Shown piece by piece: positions 1 to 8,236 of a stretch of DNA of 64,000 bases. Where the stretch lies: the IMG/VR virus record IMGVR_UViG_3300032046_000021, positions 1-64,000 of that record, one strand, 5' to 3'. The position numbers and the translations under genes were made by a program. The notes beneath the pieces are model-generated. The model was not told the DNA's origin. It searched no databases and worked only from the letters and a program-made list of their open reading frames with translations. The stretch comes from a virus. Each line of letters opens with the position of its first letter. Position 1 is the stretch's first letter.

Positions 1-443
1 CCGGCAGCAACAGTTACAGTATTGGTAGCGTACGGACCAGCGATTATCGTGTCGAGAATGTGGGAATCCATCTGAACTGCCATTGCCTCTGAAGCTCTCT
101 TTAGACCCATCTGACGTTGGTAGTTCTCCAACTGCCTGGCCTTTGCTTCGTCCGTTATCAAGTAATGCACGTGGCATTTCTCAAGTGACACATTGAACGG
201 TGTCCAAACGATCTTCTCTAGCTTACCCATTGCTCCTTCTGGTACCGGATACTCGCCTACGAATTCTGACGGGAACTCAAATTTCACGTCAAGAACACCG
301 AAGTTTCTAGTAGGTAATAGCTTTGTTCCAACTGACAAGAGATCTGCTTTACGATATATGACCTCACGCAGGATGTCACGCTGAATGACTATATCAGAAG
401 TCATTCCACCCATCGCAATATCTTTCCAATCAACAAGTACCAT
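1..443 (-). CDS. Major capsid protein, HK97-type (3' end beyond window)
   Basis: The open frame begins at an ATG at 443 (MVLVDWKDIAMGG...) and runs without a stop off the left edge, giving 147 visible residues. It follows the scaffold-like gene and two cement-protein genes, where tailed viruses place the major capsid protein. The visible part has a charged helical N-terminus (roughly residues 14-35), a segment rich in F, E and V resembling an HK97 extended loop, and a helix near 115-135 (RQMGLKRASEAMAVQMD) resembling the spine helix. The family is inferred from position and general pattern. The rest of the protein is missing. Confidence 0.7.
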   Translation of the reverse strand, partial: MVLVDWKDIAMGGMTSDIVIQRDILREVIYRKADLLSVGTKLLPTRNFGVLDVKFEFPSEFVGEYPVPEGAMGKLEKIVWTPFNVSLEKCHVHYLITDEAKARQLENYQRQMGLKRASEAMAVQMDSHILDTIIAGPYATNTVTVAA

Positions 444-450
444 GTTTTAT

Positions 451-876
451 CTACTCCGGTAGCTTTAGATCGACAAGAACATATCCGGCTGTGTCCACGG
501 CTAATGCAGATAGTGCAGTGCCTACGCGAATCAAGTTCTCAGACCAAACTATGTCGTTTGTTACCGTCTGCACTTGTCCTAAACCGCCGGCTTGAGCACA
601 TATAGTGCTACCAACGAGGACAACTACGTGCGTAGCTCCAAACTTCACCCATGCTTGGCCGTGTCGGACTATTCCAACATGCTTATTCGCAGTAGCAACT
701 AAGGTTACGGGATCCTTTGTGGACTTGTATGCAATACCTAGCACCTTAACGGCACCAAGATGTTTCTTTACCTGGCCTGCAGTAGCGCCTACTTCTAGAA
801 TGTACCCATAGTCATCTAATGCGTCTTCGCAAATCGCATACCACAGCTCGTCTGCCAATCTAGCTTGTGCTGACAT
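451..876 (-). CDS. Capsid cement/decoration protein, copy 2
   Basis: A 141-residue protein starting MSAQARLADELWY at the ATG at 876. An upstream in-frame extension is ignored because it runs into the previous gene, which stops at 882. It is a clear tandem paralogue of the next upstream gene, sharing YKSTKDP, VRHGQAWVKF, AGGLGQ.QTVT and the C-terminal GYVLVDL. The small beta-rich, glycine-rich pattern resembles DUF2190-type capsid cement proteins, which sit on the outer capsid surface. Its place between scaffold and major capsid genes supports this. No enzyme motif is visible. Confidence 0.65.
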   Translation of the reverse strand: MSAQARLADELWYAICEDALDDYGYILEVGATAGQVKKHLGAVKVLGIAYKSTKDPVTLVATANKHVGIVRHGQAWVKFGATHVVVLVGSTICAQAGGLGQVQTVTNDIVWSENLIRVGTALSALAVDTAGYVLVDLKLPE

Positions 877-881
877 ACCTA

Positions 882-1307
882 TTACTCCGCGAGGCTTAGG
901 TCCACTAACGCGTAGCCGGCAGTGTTCAGTGCCAGTGCACTTAGTGCGGTACCGATTCGTAAGCAACGCTCGGCCCAGGTCATGTTATCAGTTACTGTCT
1001 GTAGCTGTCCTAATCCACCAGCCTTAGCGCATACCGAATCACCAACTGCTATTGCACCGTGGGTAGCATCGAATTTGACCCAAGCTTGACCATGTCGGAC
1101 AACAGCAACTTTTTTAGCTGCAGCTGCAACTAAAGTGATAGGGTCTTTGGTTGACTTATATGCTATACCCATAGCTTTGCCGGTACCGTCATGTAACTTG
1201 AGTTTGCCAGCAGTTGCACTCATTTCGAAGATATATCCGTAGTCGTCAAGAGCGTCGTCACACTCGGCATACCAAAGTTCATCTGTCAATCTAGCTTGTG
1301 CGGACAT
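882..1307 (-). CDS. Capsid cement/decoration protein, copy 1
   Basis: A 141-residue protein (MSAQARLTDELWY...) and the upstream member of a tandem pair with 451..876. Only five bases separate the two genes. Conserved blocks shared by the pair are YKSTKDP, VRHGQAWVKF and RIGTALSAL, so a recent local duplication is likely. Composition and position fit a DUF2190-like cement protein that stabilises the expanded head. Two copies could give two different surface sites or a heteromeric lattice. Confidence 0.65.
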   Translation of the reverse strand: MSAQARLTDELWYAECDDALDDYGYIFEMSATAGKLKLHDGTGKAMGIAYKSTKDPITLVAAAAKKVAVVRHGQAWVKFDATHGAIAVGDSVCAKAGGLGQLQTVTDNMTWAERCLRIGTALSALALNTAGYALVDLSLAE

Positions 1308-1311
1308 CTTC

Positions 1312-1968
1312 TTAGATCTCCTTTACGATTGTAGCGATGTCATCCTTGCCGAACATGTCTTTGGTTAGTTCTTTGCGATGAGCTAGAGCGGTGTCGGATA
1401 TTCCAAGATGCATTTTGGATTCGATTTCAGGTAGTGTTTCCTTGAAGTGCTTTACGGTTTCCATGTATGTATCGATGGCAGTAATTGCAGCTAAGGTATT
1501 ATCCGCGAATGGGGCTAAGAATTTCTTCTCATCGAAAGTGGGGTCAACTTTCTTGACTTCTGCAACGTGAGAAGCAAGAGTGACTTTGATCTCTTCTTTC
1601 TTGGCATTCTCTAGAGCTTCTAATCGGGACATTATAGGCTTCAGTTCACCGAGAGGTTCCTTCCCTTCCGGTTTCTCTGGCTCCTTCTCAGCTTGCATCT
1701 TTGTCCATTCCTCAACGCCTTGCTTGAGAGTCTTGCCAGCCTTCATGCTCTGTTGAATGAACGTAACATACTCTTGCATTTCAGCAGACATCTCTGCATT
1801 CTTGTGCTTATCGTCCCACTCACCTTTGCATGCGGCAGCGGATTTACCACCGGTCATACATGACTTCATGAAACCTGCGTAATCGTTAGCAAGATCCAGT
1901 TTCAGTGTCTTTGCGGCTTCCTCTAGTATTTGAAAAGTTTCGAGTTCGGTTGGGTTGTCATCTGTCAT
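1312..1968 (-). CDS. Putative capsid scaffold protein
   Basis: A 218-residue, highly charged and mostly helical protein lying between the protease and cement/capsid genes. The first part contains a Cys/Lys-rich segment (KSCMTGG...CKGEW, about residues 35-55). The middle (about 90-130) is rich in E, K and P (EKEPEKPEGKEP) followed by helix likely to form coiled coil. Size, acidity and order (portal, protease, scaffold, cement, capsid) fit an assembly scaffold cleaved out of the prohead by the upstream protease. No specific family is recognised. Confidence 0.5.
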   Translation of the reverse strand: MTDDNPTELETFQILEEAAKTLKLDLANDYAGFMKSCMTGGKSAAACKGEWDDKHKNAEMSAEMQEYVTFIQQSMKAGKTLKQGVEEWTKMQAEKEPEKPEGKEPLGELKPIMSRLEALENAKKEEIKVTLASHVAEVKKVDPTFDEKKFLAPFADNTLAAITAIDTYMETVKHFKETLPEIESKMHLGISDTALAHRKELTKDMFGKDDIATIVKEI

Positions 1969-1997
1969 TTTTCTTTATTCTCCATTTACTGTTCTAA

Positions 1998-2024
1998 ACT
2001 GTTGAGGTTTTTGACCTTAACAGT
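1998..2024 (-). promoter_or_regulatory. Hairpin in the leader of the scaffold/capsid genes
   Basis: An inverted repeat with arms ACTGTT.AGGT and ACCT.AACAGT around a short T-rich loop lies about 30-55 nt upstream of the scaffold start at 1968. A TATA-like AAATATTTAAA on the minus strand lies further upstream (about 2049-2068). The 159-bp gap (1969-2127) holds no gene. The hairpin may be a processing or attenuation site, or an operator, giving the capsid genes separate control from portal and terminase. Confidence 0.4.
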
Positions 2025-2127
2025 CTGTTCGAATATTACACACTTGTACTTTAAATATTTAGTGGTTGATGTGGTTATATGTTTAGCTGTTTATATTAGA
2101 GTTACTTTACCTCTTGTAAAATACCTT

Positions 2128-3513
2128 CTAACTATTTAGACTATCAGGATTCAACTTTCTGAACGTATGTACCCAACTCGTTTTGCAAGCAGGCGAGTCT
2201 ACGAACGAGAACCCTCTAGCTTTGATGGAGTGCGCAATATAGGTACCGTCACTATCCAATGAAGTCATAGAGCGGAGTTCAGGCGAAATGCCTACTGGTC
2301 TTCCTGATGCAATGTCTGCTTCGATTTCCTTGATTTCTTCCTGGTCGAACACATAACCGTCAATCCATGCTTGATCATTGATGATTGAGTAGCCGGTGGA
2401 AAATCCGACCACATCAACGTCGCGGTCTTTATGCCTAGACTTTATTCGTTGGTAGGGGAACGACGAGGCCCCCTCCAGAACCACTGCTCTATCGTATTTC
2501 ATAGTGTGGCCATCAATACCAGTCCATACTCCAGGTGCTAATGCCAATGCCTTAAAGTATAGCAAATCGCCATTACGAGTAAATTTAGAACTAGTGGGGT
2601 CTGCAGCCATGCATATCTGTACTTCTACTGCACTAGCTCCTTTTTCTAACTTTTGATCCGTAAGTGTCCAGTTACCTTGAAGTTTGTTGCCGAGGAATTC
2701 AAACTTACGTGTGTCTTGCATTAGGATGGTGCCGGTGTCGAGTTCTTTGCTCGTTAGCCTTGAGTATGGAGGTAATGTTATTGCTTCAATGATTGATGCT
2801 GTTTCTGAAGTGAGAGGGTTATTATCAAACAGCTGCACTATGTTGTTATCTTCACCCTTTATTGTTAGTTGGAAGTACGTTTTTTCAGGACCCCATCTCA
2901 CCGGATCAAGTTGTATAGTTTGCAGAGTTAACTGTTCTAACTTGAACTTGGCTTCAAGTTTTGGTCCCTCACTCCATTTGAGGCTAGCGATTCCGTTGAT
3001 TTTCCGCTGAGCAACTATATCATCCCCATACGTAATAGTCTTACCGTTTAACTCGAAAGTCTTGTGTTTCCACTTTTCAAAATCCTTGTCGCAGAACCAT
3101 GCGTGACCCATCCCTTCCGCCCACATAACTTCTACAGTTGGGGGAGTCTCACACATCATGCAATGATCGACTGAATACCGCTGTTCCAAAATAGTAATAA
3201 GCGCTTGGTCTAGCTTCAGGTTCTCGGGGTCTGTCAATCCCTCGACTCTAAGACCAGGAGCCTCTAATGAGTGGGCAAAGCTCATTAGAAGCTCCTCGGC
3301 GGCACATGTGGAAGTTGTCAGTATTTCCAGTTTCACCCATTGATCTCCAGCTTTCTTATACTTTCTCTTTATCTGCGCCCACGCAGCCATACGGGCTTGG
3401 TTATCATCGTGGGTCTTTGCGTAGACCGCGTTAAAGACTCTTATGCCCAAAGATTGTGCTCCTTTGGGCAGATTTTTGAGCCAGTTTGGCGGACTGTCTT
3501 TCGTATAGGGCAT
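2128..3513 (-). CDS. Prohead maturation protease with N-terminal ChaB-like domain
   Basis: A 461-residue protein between portal and scaffold genes. Residues 1-55 (MPYTKDSPPNWLKNLPKGAQ..., then VYAKTHDDNQARMAAWAQIKRKYKK) match the ChaB fold seen at the N-terminus of several phage capsid-maturation proteins. The C-terminal part (about 320-450) has a beta-rich domain ending in AHSIKARGFSFVDSPAC, resembling the GxxxVDxPAC ending of DUF2213-type prohead proteases. A Cys pair CMMC near 118-121 may bind metal. The protease call rests mainly on gene order and the C-terminal motif, and I could not assign the catalytic residues. Confidence 0.55.
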   Translation of the reverse strand: MPYTKDSPPNWLKNLPKGAQSLGIRVFNAVYAKTHDDNQARMAAWAQIKRKYKKAGDQWVKLEILTTSTCAAEELLMSFAHSLEAPGLRVEGLTDPENLKLDQALITILEQRYSVDHCMMCETPPTVEVMWAEGMGHAWFCDKDFEKWKHKTFELNGKTITYGDDIVAQRKINGIASLKWSEGPKLEAKFKLEQLTLQTIQLDPVRWGPEKTYFQLTIKGEDNNIVQLFDNNPLTSETASIIEAITLPPYSRLTSKELDTGTILMQDTRKFEFLGNKLQGNWTLTDQKLEKGASAVEVQICMAADPTSSKFTRNGDLLYFKALALAPGVWTGIDGHTMKYDRAVVLEGASSFPYQRIKSRHKDRDVDVVGFSTGYSIINDQAWIDGYVFDQEEIKEIEADIASGRPVGISPELRSMTSLDSDGTYIAHSIKARGFSFVDSPACKTSWVHTFRKLNPDSLNS

Positions 3514-3517
3514 TTAA

Positions 3518-4957
3518 TCACCTTTGAGTTGTTCTCTTTTTTTCAGACGGATAATCGGGCCATACTGTATTACGCGTCTTTTCAGTAGCAATAATAGTGT
3601 CCTCGATACTACTGGTGCCAGGAGCAGTGTTATCTACTGGCTCCATTTCATCAATTTCAGCTTTCTGGTCCTCACTTAATGAAGGCAATCCCCACTCTGC
3701 TCTTATTTCCGTCCGAGTGAAACACCGAGACTGCCTCATTATTGCAACTTGACGCATAATCTCTGTTTTGTCCTTCTCCAATATCAACCTGAGCCTGATA
3801 TTCAAGTTATTCAAAACTTCATCGTACCGTCTACCAAACTTCACCTGTATACTCTTTCTAAGTACCCCTTCTAGTTGTGTTTTGATGATATCTGCAACTG
3901 ATAATGCCTGCAAGATAGCAAACGAACCACTCATTAACGCACTCGCATACGAAGTGTTACGTGAGACTGGCGGTAATCCCATAGCATTGGAAATAGCGTC
4001 ATTGATCTGTGCGATTTTCTGGTTTGGTTGTTGGTAATTGGTAGACTTCGGTTCCACATATTCAATTTCAGTATTCTTATCCGTCACCATACCAACGTCT
4101 ACTTGCCTACCTTGAATTCCCTGAGCATAAGTATCAGCCGCTGTTTGTGCAGCTGCTAACGCCTGTCTTTCACGTTCCTCTCTAGTGCCCTGATATTTCT
4201 CAGGCGAAAACTGCGACAAATCAATCTTATGCCACTCCCTAGGTACATTTCTATGTGACCATAAGATGTCGTTAATCATGGTATTGACTTTCCACTCTAA
4301 CGAAGAAAGTAGAGTTCGAGTCGGCGGTTTTGACCACACGCCATATGTCTTTCTACCCATAATGTCTACTAAGTACGTTGATTTAGCATTAAGTGAACAT
4401 TTGACACATGCAGTAGCATCATATATTTGTTGTTGTGAGGAGTCTTGTTCATTGGAAACATAGAAGTTGGGATTGAATATCTCGGCACTATAGTTTCCTA
4501 TTTGGTCTTTTGTTTCGACGGCAGTTAACTGGAATCGAGGCAGAGTTTCGATTTTCGTCACTCCGTTAGCTACATCCCAAACCATGTGCTTAACGACATC
4601 ACCATATTTCATGAGGTCGAATGCAGTGGAAAAGAATTCACCTTTGAAGTCTAGCTTGTACGCCATTCTCTTAGCTTCGTCCAGAAGTTCCACTTCATTA
4701 TCATCCAACTGCCTACCAGCCTCAATAGAGATGTCCGAAAACGCCTGTCTACTCATGTGTGCAATTCTGGATAGGTAACCGTATAAATCAGCATCAATGT
4801 CTATCATTGCATCGTATATTCGGTAGAAGTTCCCTTGCTTTGCTTCGGAAAAGAAAGAATATGGCCAGTTCAACGTCTGCACTATAGGTGGTTGCGATTG
4901 GGGAGTAGAGTCGCGAATTGCGCTTAGTTTGGCAGTTATCTTTTTCAGGAAACCCAT
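3518..4957 (-). CDS. Portal protein
   Basis: A 479-residue protein immediately downstream of the terminase large subunit (2-bp gap) and upstream of the protease. The N-terminal half (DAMIDIDADLYGYLSRIAHMSRQAF...) is typical of portal wing regions. A helical segment with NQKIAQINDAISNAMGLPP around residues 315-340 and SGSFAILQALSVADI at about 350-365 resembles the portal clip/stem area, where DNA-translocating dodecamers are formed. Length is normal for the family. The tail is polar and probably disordered. Confidence 0.8.
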   Translation of the reverse strand: MGFLKKITAKLSAIRDSTPQSQPPIVQTLNWPYSFFSEAKQGNFYRIYDAMIDIDADLYGYLSRIAHMSRQAFSDISIEAGRQLDDNEVELLDEAKRMAYKLDFKGEFFSTAFDLMKYGDVVKHMVWDVANGVTKIETLPRFQLTAVETKDQIGNYSAEIFNPNFYVSNEQDSSQQQIYDATACVKCSLNAKSTYLVDIMGRKTYGVWSKPPTRTLLSSLEWKVNTMINDILWSHRNVPREWHKIDLSQFSPEKYQGTREERERQALAAAQTAADTYAQGIQGRQVDVGMVTDKNTEIEYVEPKSTNYQQPNQKIAQINDAISNAMGLPPVSRNTSYASALMSGSFAILQALSVADIIKTQLEGVLRKSIQVKFGRRYDEVLNNLNIRLRLILEKDKTEIMRQVAIMRQSRCFTRTEIRAEWGLPSLSEDQKAEIDEMEPVDNTAPGTSSIEDTIIATEKTRNTVWPDYPSEKKRTTQR

Positions 4958-4958
4958 T

Positions 4959-6515
4959 TTACATTCCTCTTATTGTTGGTGCTAAAATTTTCCGATAATA
5001 CATGGGATGAAAAGGAATAGGCTCAACTGGTTTGCCTTTAAGTTCCCATACCAACTGTGCTAGTGCATCAGCGAGATCTTTAGCTCCTTTCCTAGGATGA
5101 TCCACCTTTTGGCCCCTGTAAATTTCCAAATTCGTCAACTCATCCTTTAGTGCTTCGTGCTCATAACAGTCAACTTCATGGAGCCGCCAGGCCTCCTTAA
5201 GGCGTTCGTGTTGTTGGAGTTTTACGACGTTGAATTCCACTTGAACTCCTGATTCTCGTATTTCAGCAATCGTTTCTGGGTAGTCCCAACGGTCCACAAT
5301 GAACTTGCTGATGTCGAAGCGTTTCTTTAAGGTTCCGATGAAGTACTTGACTTCCGTAGGATCAACTTCAAGTTTTGGAGCGATCTTATGTAGCAGGTCT
5401 ATGAATATGCGGCCATCTTCAGTCAAATGACCTAACGCCAGACCAAAAGACTCAAATTTGGATGCCGGATCGCCTGTTAACACATAATCAAAACTTCTAC
5501 TGCCCATCAACCAGTCCGCTATCTCGCCGTCTACTAGTACTGGATTCATTCTTTTCTTATTGAACTCGATTATCGAAACATCTGTATAATACTTTTCGAT
5601 AGCACGGGAAGGTTGAGCCCCGTAATCTCGCCAAGCTGCGTCAGGATCCTGTGCAAAGTCGTCCTGCAGCATTGCTTCAGTGATGTTAGGATTCATGTCC
5701 CAAGTCGCGTATTTGTATCCAAGCATAGTTTCGATACGTTTGGATTGTTCGTAAAGTTGATCTATGATGTCGCCTGAGTAGAGTGTTGAGGAAATAGCGA
5801 CTCGTCTAGCTTTCAGCGCGGGTACCTTCTTGGTACCACGACCAAGACCATGAAACACCGCCCAACCACTACGTCCACCTTTAGTATCCTGAAATCTACC
5901 TAACTCATCAAATAATGCAGCTTTAACTGCCCTTCCAACCAATGAGGCACTATTTGACCCACCACACTTTATCGTTACGTGCTTTTGTGGGAAACTGAAC
6001 TCATTATATCTTTCATCTGGATGTAACCATTGGAAGTATGGCGAGTTCTCTATCTTCCCTTTCTCTTGCGCGTATATGGTGTCGTGAGCTTGGTCATCGG
6101 AAGTAGCTACGTTAAGGACGAAAAATTCCGTACCCGAACCCGCACCGTAAAAGTGTACAGGGTCGTCAAGTGACAAGAGTTCGAATGCCTGCTGGAGTCC
6201 GATGCAGGAAGTGAGGAATGTTTTGCCTGAATTCATTCCAGCTTCTATTATCAAATCGTTATACTGTTGGACGTGAGCTTTAGTGAACTCTTCCATCTTA
6301 TCGGTACGTAAAGCATCCTCACGTAACCCTATCCATTCATCAATTGACATAGCCTTTGGGACTCCCCAGATAAATCGTCTGATAACGTCTTTTTCCAAAG
6401 GCCACATCTCCTGTCCCAAAAAGTATGGGTCCTCGCAGAAAAATATAGGATCAAACCTAGCCTGCAGCATCTTATGCATTTGCTCTTCGGGAGCTAGGTC
6501 TTCCCAGTTTTTCAT
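4959..6515 (-). CDS. terL: Terminase large subunit (packaging ATPase-nuclease)
   Basis: A 518-residue packaging motor. The Walker A motif GMNSGKT is at residues 93-99 and Walker B with catalytic acid ALFDEL at 200-205. The C-terminal RNase H-like nuclease has candidate acidic residues in LTGDPAS (D349), VDRWDY (D408) and RKGAKDLADAL (D480, D483). The protein translocates DNA into proheads through the portal and cuts concatemers. It overlaps the upstream small-subunit gene by four bases (ATGA) and precedes portal by two, so the three are probably co-translated. Confidence 0.88.
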   Translation of the reverse strand: MKNWEDLAPEEQMHKMLQARFDPIFFCEDPYFLGQEMWPLEKDVIRRFIWGVPKAMSIDEWIGLREDALRTDKMEEFTKAHVQQYNDLIIEAGMNSGKTFLTSCIGLQQAFELLSLDDPVHFYGAGSGTEFFVLNVATSDDQAHDTIYAQEKGKIENSPYFQWLHPDERYNEFSFPQKHVTIKCGGSNSASLVGRAVKAALFDELGRFQDTKGGRSGWAVFHGLGRGTKKVPALKARRVAISSTLYSGDIIDQLYEQSKRIETMLGYKYATWDMNPNITEAMLQDDFAQDPDAAWRDYGAQPSRAIEKYYTDVSIIEFNKKRMNPVLVDGEIADWLMGSRSFDYVLTGDPASKFESFGLALGHLTEDGRIFIDLLHKIAPKLEVDPTEVKYFIGTLKKRFDISKFIVDRWDYPETIAEIRESGVQVEFNVVKLQQHERLKEAWRLHEVDCYEHEALKDELTNLEIYRGQKVDHPRKGAKDLADALAQLVWELKGKPVEPIPFHPMYYRKILAPTIRGM

Positions 6516-7072
6516 TCAGTAACTATCTCCTGCATTTCCACAATTTTAGTTTCCTGCAACTCCCCCAACTTTGCCATTAATCGTGACTGGCAGTGGGGAC
6601 ACAAGACTCCGTTAACTAACTCAACTAACTTTGTGTATCTTATGTTGAGTTGATTTATTTGAATTGTAGGTGAATTCGTAAGTGAACCTTCGAGTCTACA
6701 TAGGAACTCGGCAGTTTGTCGGGCCTCCGACGCTATTGCCCTGATTCTTCCCTCAACAGCCTCTTCTATTGGGAACTCTAGGAGGGCCTCACAGCGAGTT
6801 AATAACTTACCAAAAATATCCTTCATGCGCCCAACTTGCGTAGAGACGTCTACTACTACTTTCTCAACAGCCGGCGAAACCCTTTCTGCAAGTGGTCGCT
6901 GGACATCACGTGTAAAATGAATGGAATAGTACGCACTTGAACACTCCAGGCGCTTTGCGGCTTCCTCCTGAGTTATCTTTTTCGCGAAGAACAATAGGTC
7001 AACCTCCCTAACGTTGGGGTGAGCACAACATTTACAGGAATGTCTCTGTAAGCGATAGGTGAGGGGTTCCAT
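6512..7072 (-). CDS. Putative terminase small subunit
   Basis: A 186-residue protein directly upstream of and overlapping terL, in the usual small-subunit position. The N-terminus has a CxCC/H cluster (HSCKCCAHPNVREVD) followed by a helix-turn-helix-like stretch (KKITQEEAAKRLECSSAYYSIHFTRD, quoted here only as positions about 31-56). The middle is helical, suiting oligomerisation. A second Cys pair (CPHC) near 157-160 may complete a zinc site. The gene starts about 25 nt after a TATA-like box, so it is probably leaderless. Assignment is mainly by position. Confidence 0.55.
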   Translation of the reverse strand: MEPLTYRLQRHSCKCCAHPNVREVDLLFFAKKITQEEAAKRLECSSAYYSIHFTRDVQRPLAERVSPAVEKVVVDVSTQVGRMKDIFGKLLTRCEALLEFPIEEAVEGRIRAIASEARQTAEFLCRLEGSLTNSPTIQINQLNIRYTKLVELVNGVLCPHCQSRLMAKLGELQETKIVEMQEIVTE

Positions 7073-7094
7073 ATTTCATTAATGTGGGTGGTAA

Positions 7095-7109
7095 ACTATT
7101 TAAAATGTG
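7095..7109 (-). promoter_or_regulatory. Late promoter for terS-terL-portal
   Basis: On the minus strand this reads TTTTAAATAG, a TATA-like box 25-35 nt before the ATG at 7072, suggesting a leaderless transcript. It lies in the 209-bp divergent gap between the late (minus) and early (plus) blocks. Confidence 0.45.
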
Positions 7110-7159
7110 TTGTTTATATGTTTATTGTAGGAGTTCCCATTCCGCTGTTTTTCCGAGCG

Positions 7160-7185
7160 GGAAACGGTTAAACGGTTTTACTACC
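7160..7185 (+). repeat. ACGGTT element, left copy
   Basis: A 26-bp element beginning GGAAACGGTTAAACGGTT and ending TACTACC. A closely matching inverted copy lies at 7768..7793 on the other side of the gene at 7282. A direct copy lies at 16377..16402, and partial copies lie near 9977-10031 and 24055. Inside the pair, TTTA-repeat tracts (7208-7224 and about 7730-7749) are also inverted. The elements could be operators for a viral repressor or ends of a mobile unit. Confidence 0.6.
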
Positions 7186-7248
7186 AAGGAAAAAGCCCAC
7201 TACGTCTAGTTTATTTATTTATTTAATATAAACGCCTAAACCAAAGAG

Positions 7249-7257
7249 TTTATATAT
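7249..7257 (+). promoter_or_regulatory. Promoter of the ribbon-helix-helix gene
   Basis: TTTATATAT lies about 25-33 nt before the ATG at 7282, and no GGAGG sequence precedes that start. A leaderless transcript from an archaeal TATA box is the simplest reading. Confidence 0.5.
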
Positions 7258-7281
7258 GCACCTCCCCCATATATACAACTA

Positions 7282-7725
7282 ATGGTGACAACCATGAAAA
7301 TGATAGGAGCGTTAGTAACAGAAGAACAACACAAACGATTAAAGCAATGGTGTGGGAGCAATTGTACAACCATCACGAGAGTATTGCAAGATTGTGTGGT
7401 AGAATTGTTGAACTCAGTCGACAGCCTGCCACAGTCTAAGTTGCCAATTAATGCACAGAAAGTTGTAGATGCAGTGTTGCTTGAAAACCAATCGATGCCT
7501 ACTGGCAATCCTAACACCCAAACCACTAAAGAAAACTTCACAGCCAAAAACATTGAAATTCGAGGAATACAATACAAATCCCCCACTCCCTGCCAGATTA
7601 CCAAAGATGCAATAATAGTACCTGAAGACACCTCCGATGACGATATGATGTTATTAGGGGGACTAGGATTAGCTGTTGAATTAAAGACAGGTTGGAAGAC
7701 TGTTACGCCACTTACTGTGGTTTAA
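7282..7725 (+). CDS. Ribbon-helix-helix-like DNA-binding protein A
   Basis: A 147-residue protein. The N-terminus (MIGALVTEEQHKRLKQWC..., then ITRVLQDCVVELL) fits a CopG-type strand-helix-helix. The C-terminal tail has VPEDTSDDD and GWKTVTPL, matching VPNDTAEED and EWRTDVPL in the protein at 36244..36624, so the two are paralogues. A second ATG at 7294 is possible. The gene is bracketed by inverted ACGGTT elements and TTTA tracts, which may be its own operators. Autoregulation of the early/late switch is inferred. Confidence 0.6.
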   Translation: MVTTMKMIGALVTEEQHKRLKQWCGSNCTTITRVLQDCVVELLNSVDSLPQSKLPINAQKVVDAVLLENQSMPTGNPNTQTTKENFTAKNIEIRGIQYKSPTPCQITKDAIIVPEDTSDDDMMLLGGLGLAVELKTGWKTVTPLTVV

Positions 7726-7767
7726 AATAAATAAATAAATAAATAAACTACTATCTCTTTTTTTAAT

Positions 7768-7793
7768 GTAGTATAACCGTGGAACCGTTTCAC
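7768..7793 (-). repeat. ACGGTT element, right inverted copy
   Basis: Read on the minus strand this starts GTGAAACGGTT and ends TACTAC, closely matching the element at 7160-7185 in opposite orientation. The pair encloses the gene at 7282-7725. Confidence 0.6.
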
Positions 7794-7939
7794 AATGGGT
7801 GCCATCTAGCGTTCCCAAAAAAACACTTACAGTCCAAACCGTAAACACTTGAAACTTTACTCTGGGAATTCCGCAGAGTAAATTCTCGTAGAGATGACAT
7901 ATTCCGTCATTTTTATATATTAAATATTAAGATTCCTTA

Positions 7940-8069
7940 CTTAAGTATTACGACTTAAGATTACGGAGTTTATATTAAGTATTACGACTTATGACGTAAG
8001 ACTTGAGTATTAAGATAAAGGACTGTATATTAAATATTAAGACTTAAGTATTGTTAATTAAGTCTTAAG
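7940..8069. repeat. CTTAAG cluster 1
   Basis: CTTAAG occurs at 7940, 7954, 8043 and 8064, embedded in longer near-repeats such as GTATTACGACTTA and AAGTCTTAAGATTACGGA. The cluster ends at the last C before the cytosine-free tract. Similar clusters lie at 9113-9204 and, more loosely, 9841-10044. Possible roles are iteron-like origin sites, recombination sites or regulator binding. Confidence 0.55.
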
Positions 8070-8159
8070 ATTACGGAAGTAATATTGTATAGTAAGTAAT
8101 AGGAGTTAGGAAAGTATATAAATAAATTAATATTGAATAGTAAGTATTAAGATATAAAA

Positions 8160-8179
8160 GTTTAAATGGAAATGTAAAT
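8160..8179 (+). promoter_or_regulatory. C-less copy of the GTTTAC-N8-GTAAAC operator
   Basis: GTTTAA-N8-GTAAAT keeps the spacing and other bases of the palindromic operator found around the next two genes (for example 10134 and 10202), but each top-strand C has been replaced (C to A on the left arm, C to T on the right). Confidence 0.5.
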
Positions 8180-8212
8180 TTTAATATTATAAAAAGTTTA
8201 AAATTAAGGAAA

Positions 8213-8232
8213 GTTTAAATGTAAATGTAGAA
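8213..8232 (+). promoter_or_regulatory. C-less promoter-proximal operator
   Basis: GTTTAA-N8-GTAGAA lies immediately before a TATA box. It corresponds in position and sequence to GTTTAC-N8-GTAGAC at 10338 and GTTTAC-N8-GTTGAC at 9371, again with every C replaced by A. Confidence 0.55.
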
Positions 8233-8236
8233 AAGA

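Larger units (their letters stand above)
7726..8074. other. Noncoding, repeat-rich region left of the C-free tract
   Basis: No credible gene is present. It contains AAAT tandem repeats just after the stop at 7725, the inverted ACGGTT element (7768-7793), a CTCTG...CAGAG inverted repeat (7860-7878), an ATGAC...GTCAT inverted repeat followed by a T run (7894-7914), and then a CTTAAG-rich segment (7940-8069). Confidence 0.6.

Noticed and set aside
193-384. 63-codon plus-strand frame opposite the capsid gene
   Set aside because: No RBS and fully inside the minus-strand major capsid gene, which has better coding features.
7236-7631. 131-codon frame on the minus strand opposite the ribbon-helix-helix gene
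   Set aside because: No RBS or promoter. The plus-strand gene has a clear paralogue at 36244.
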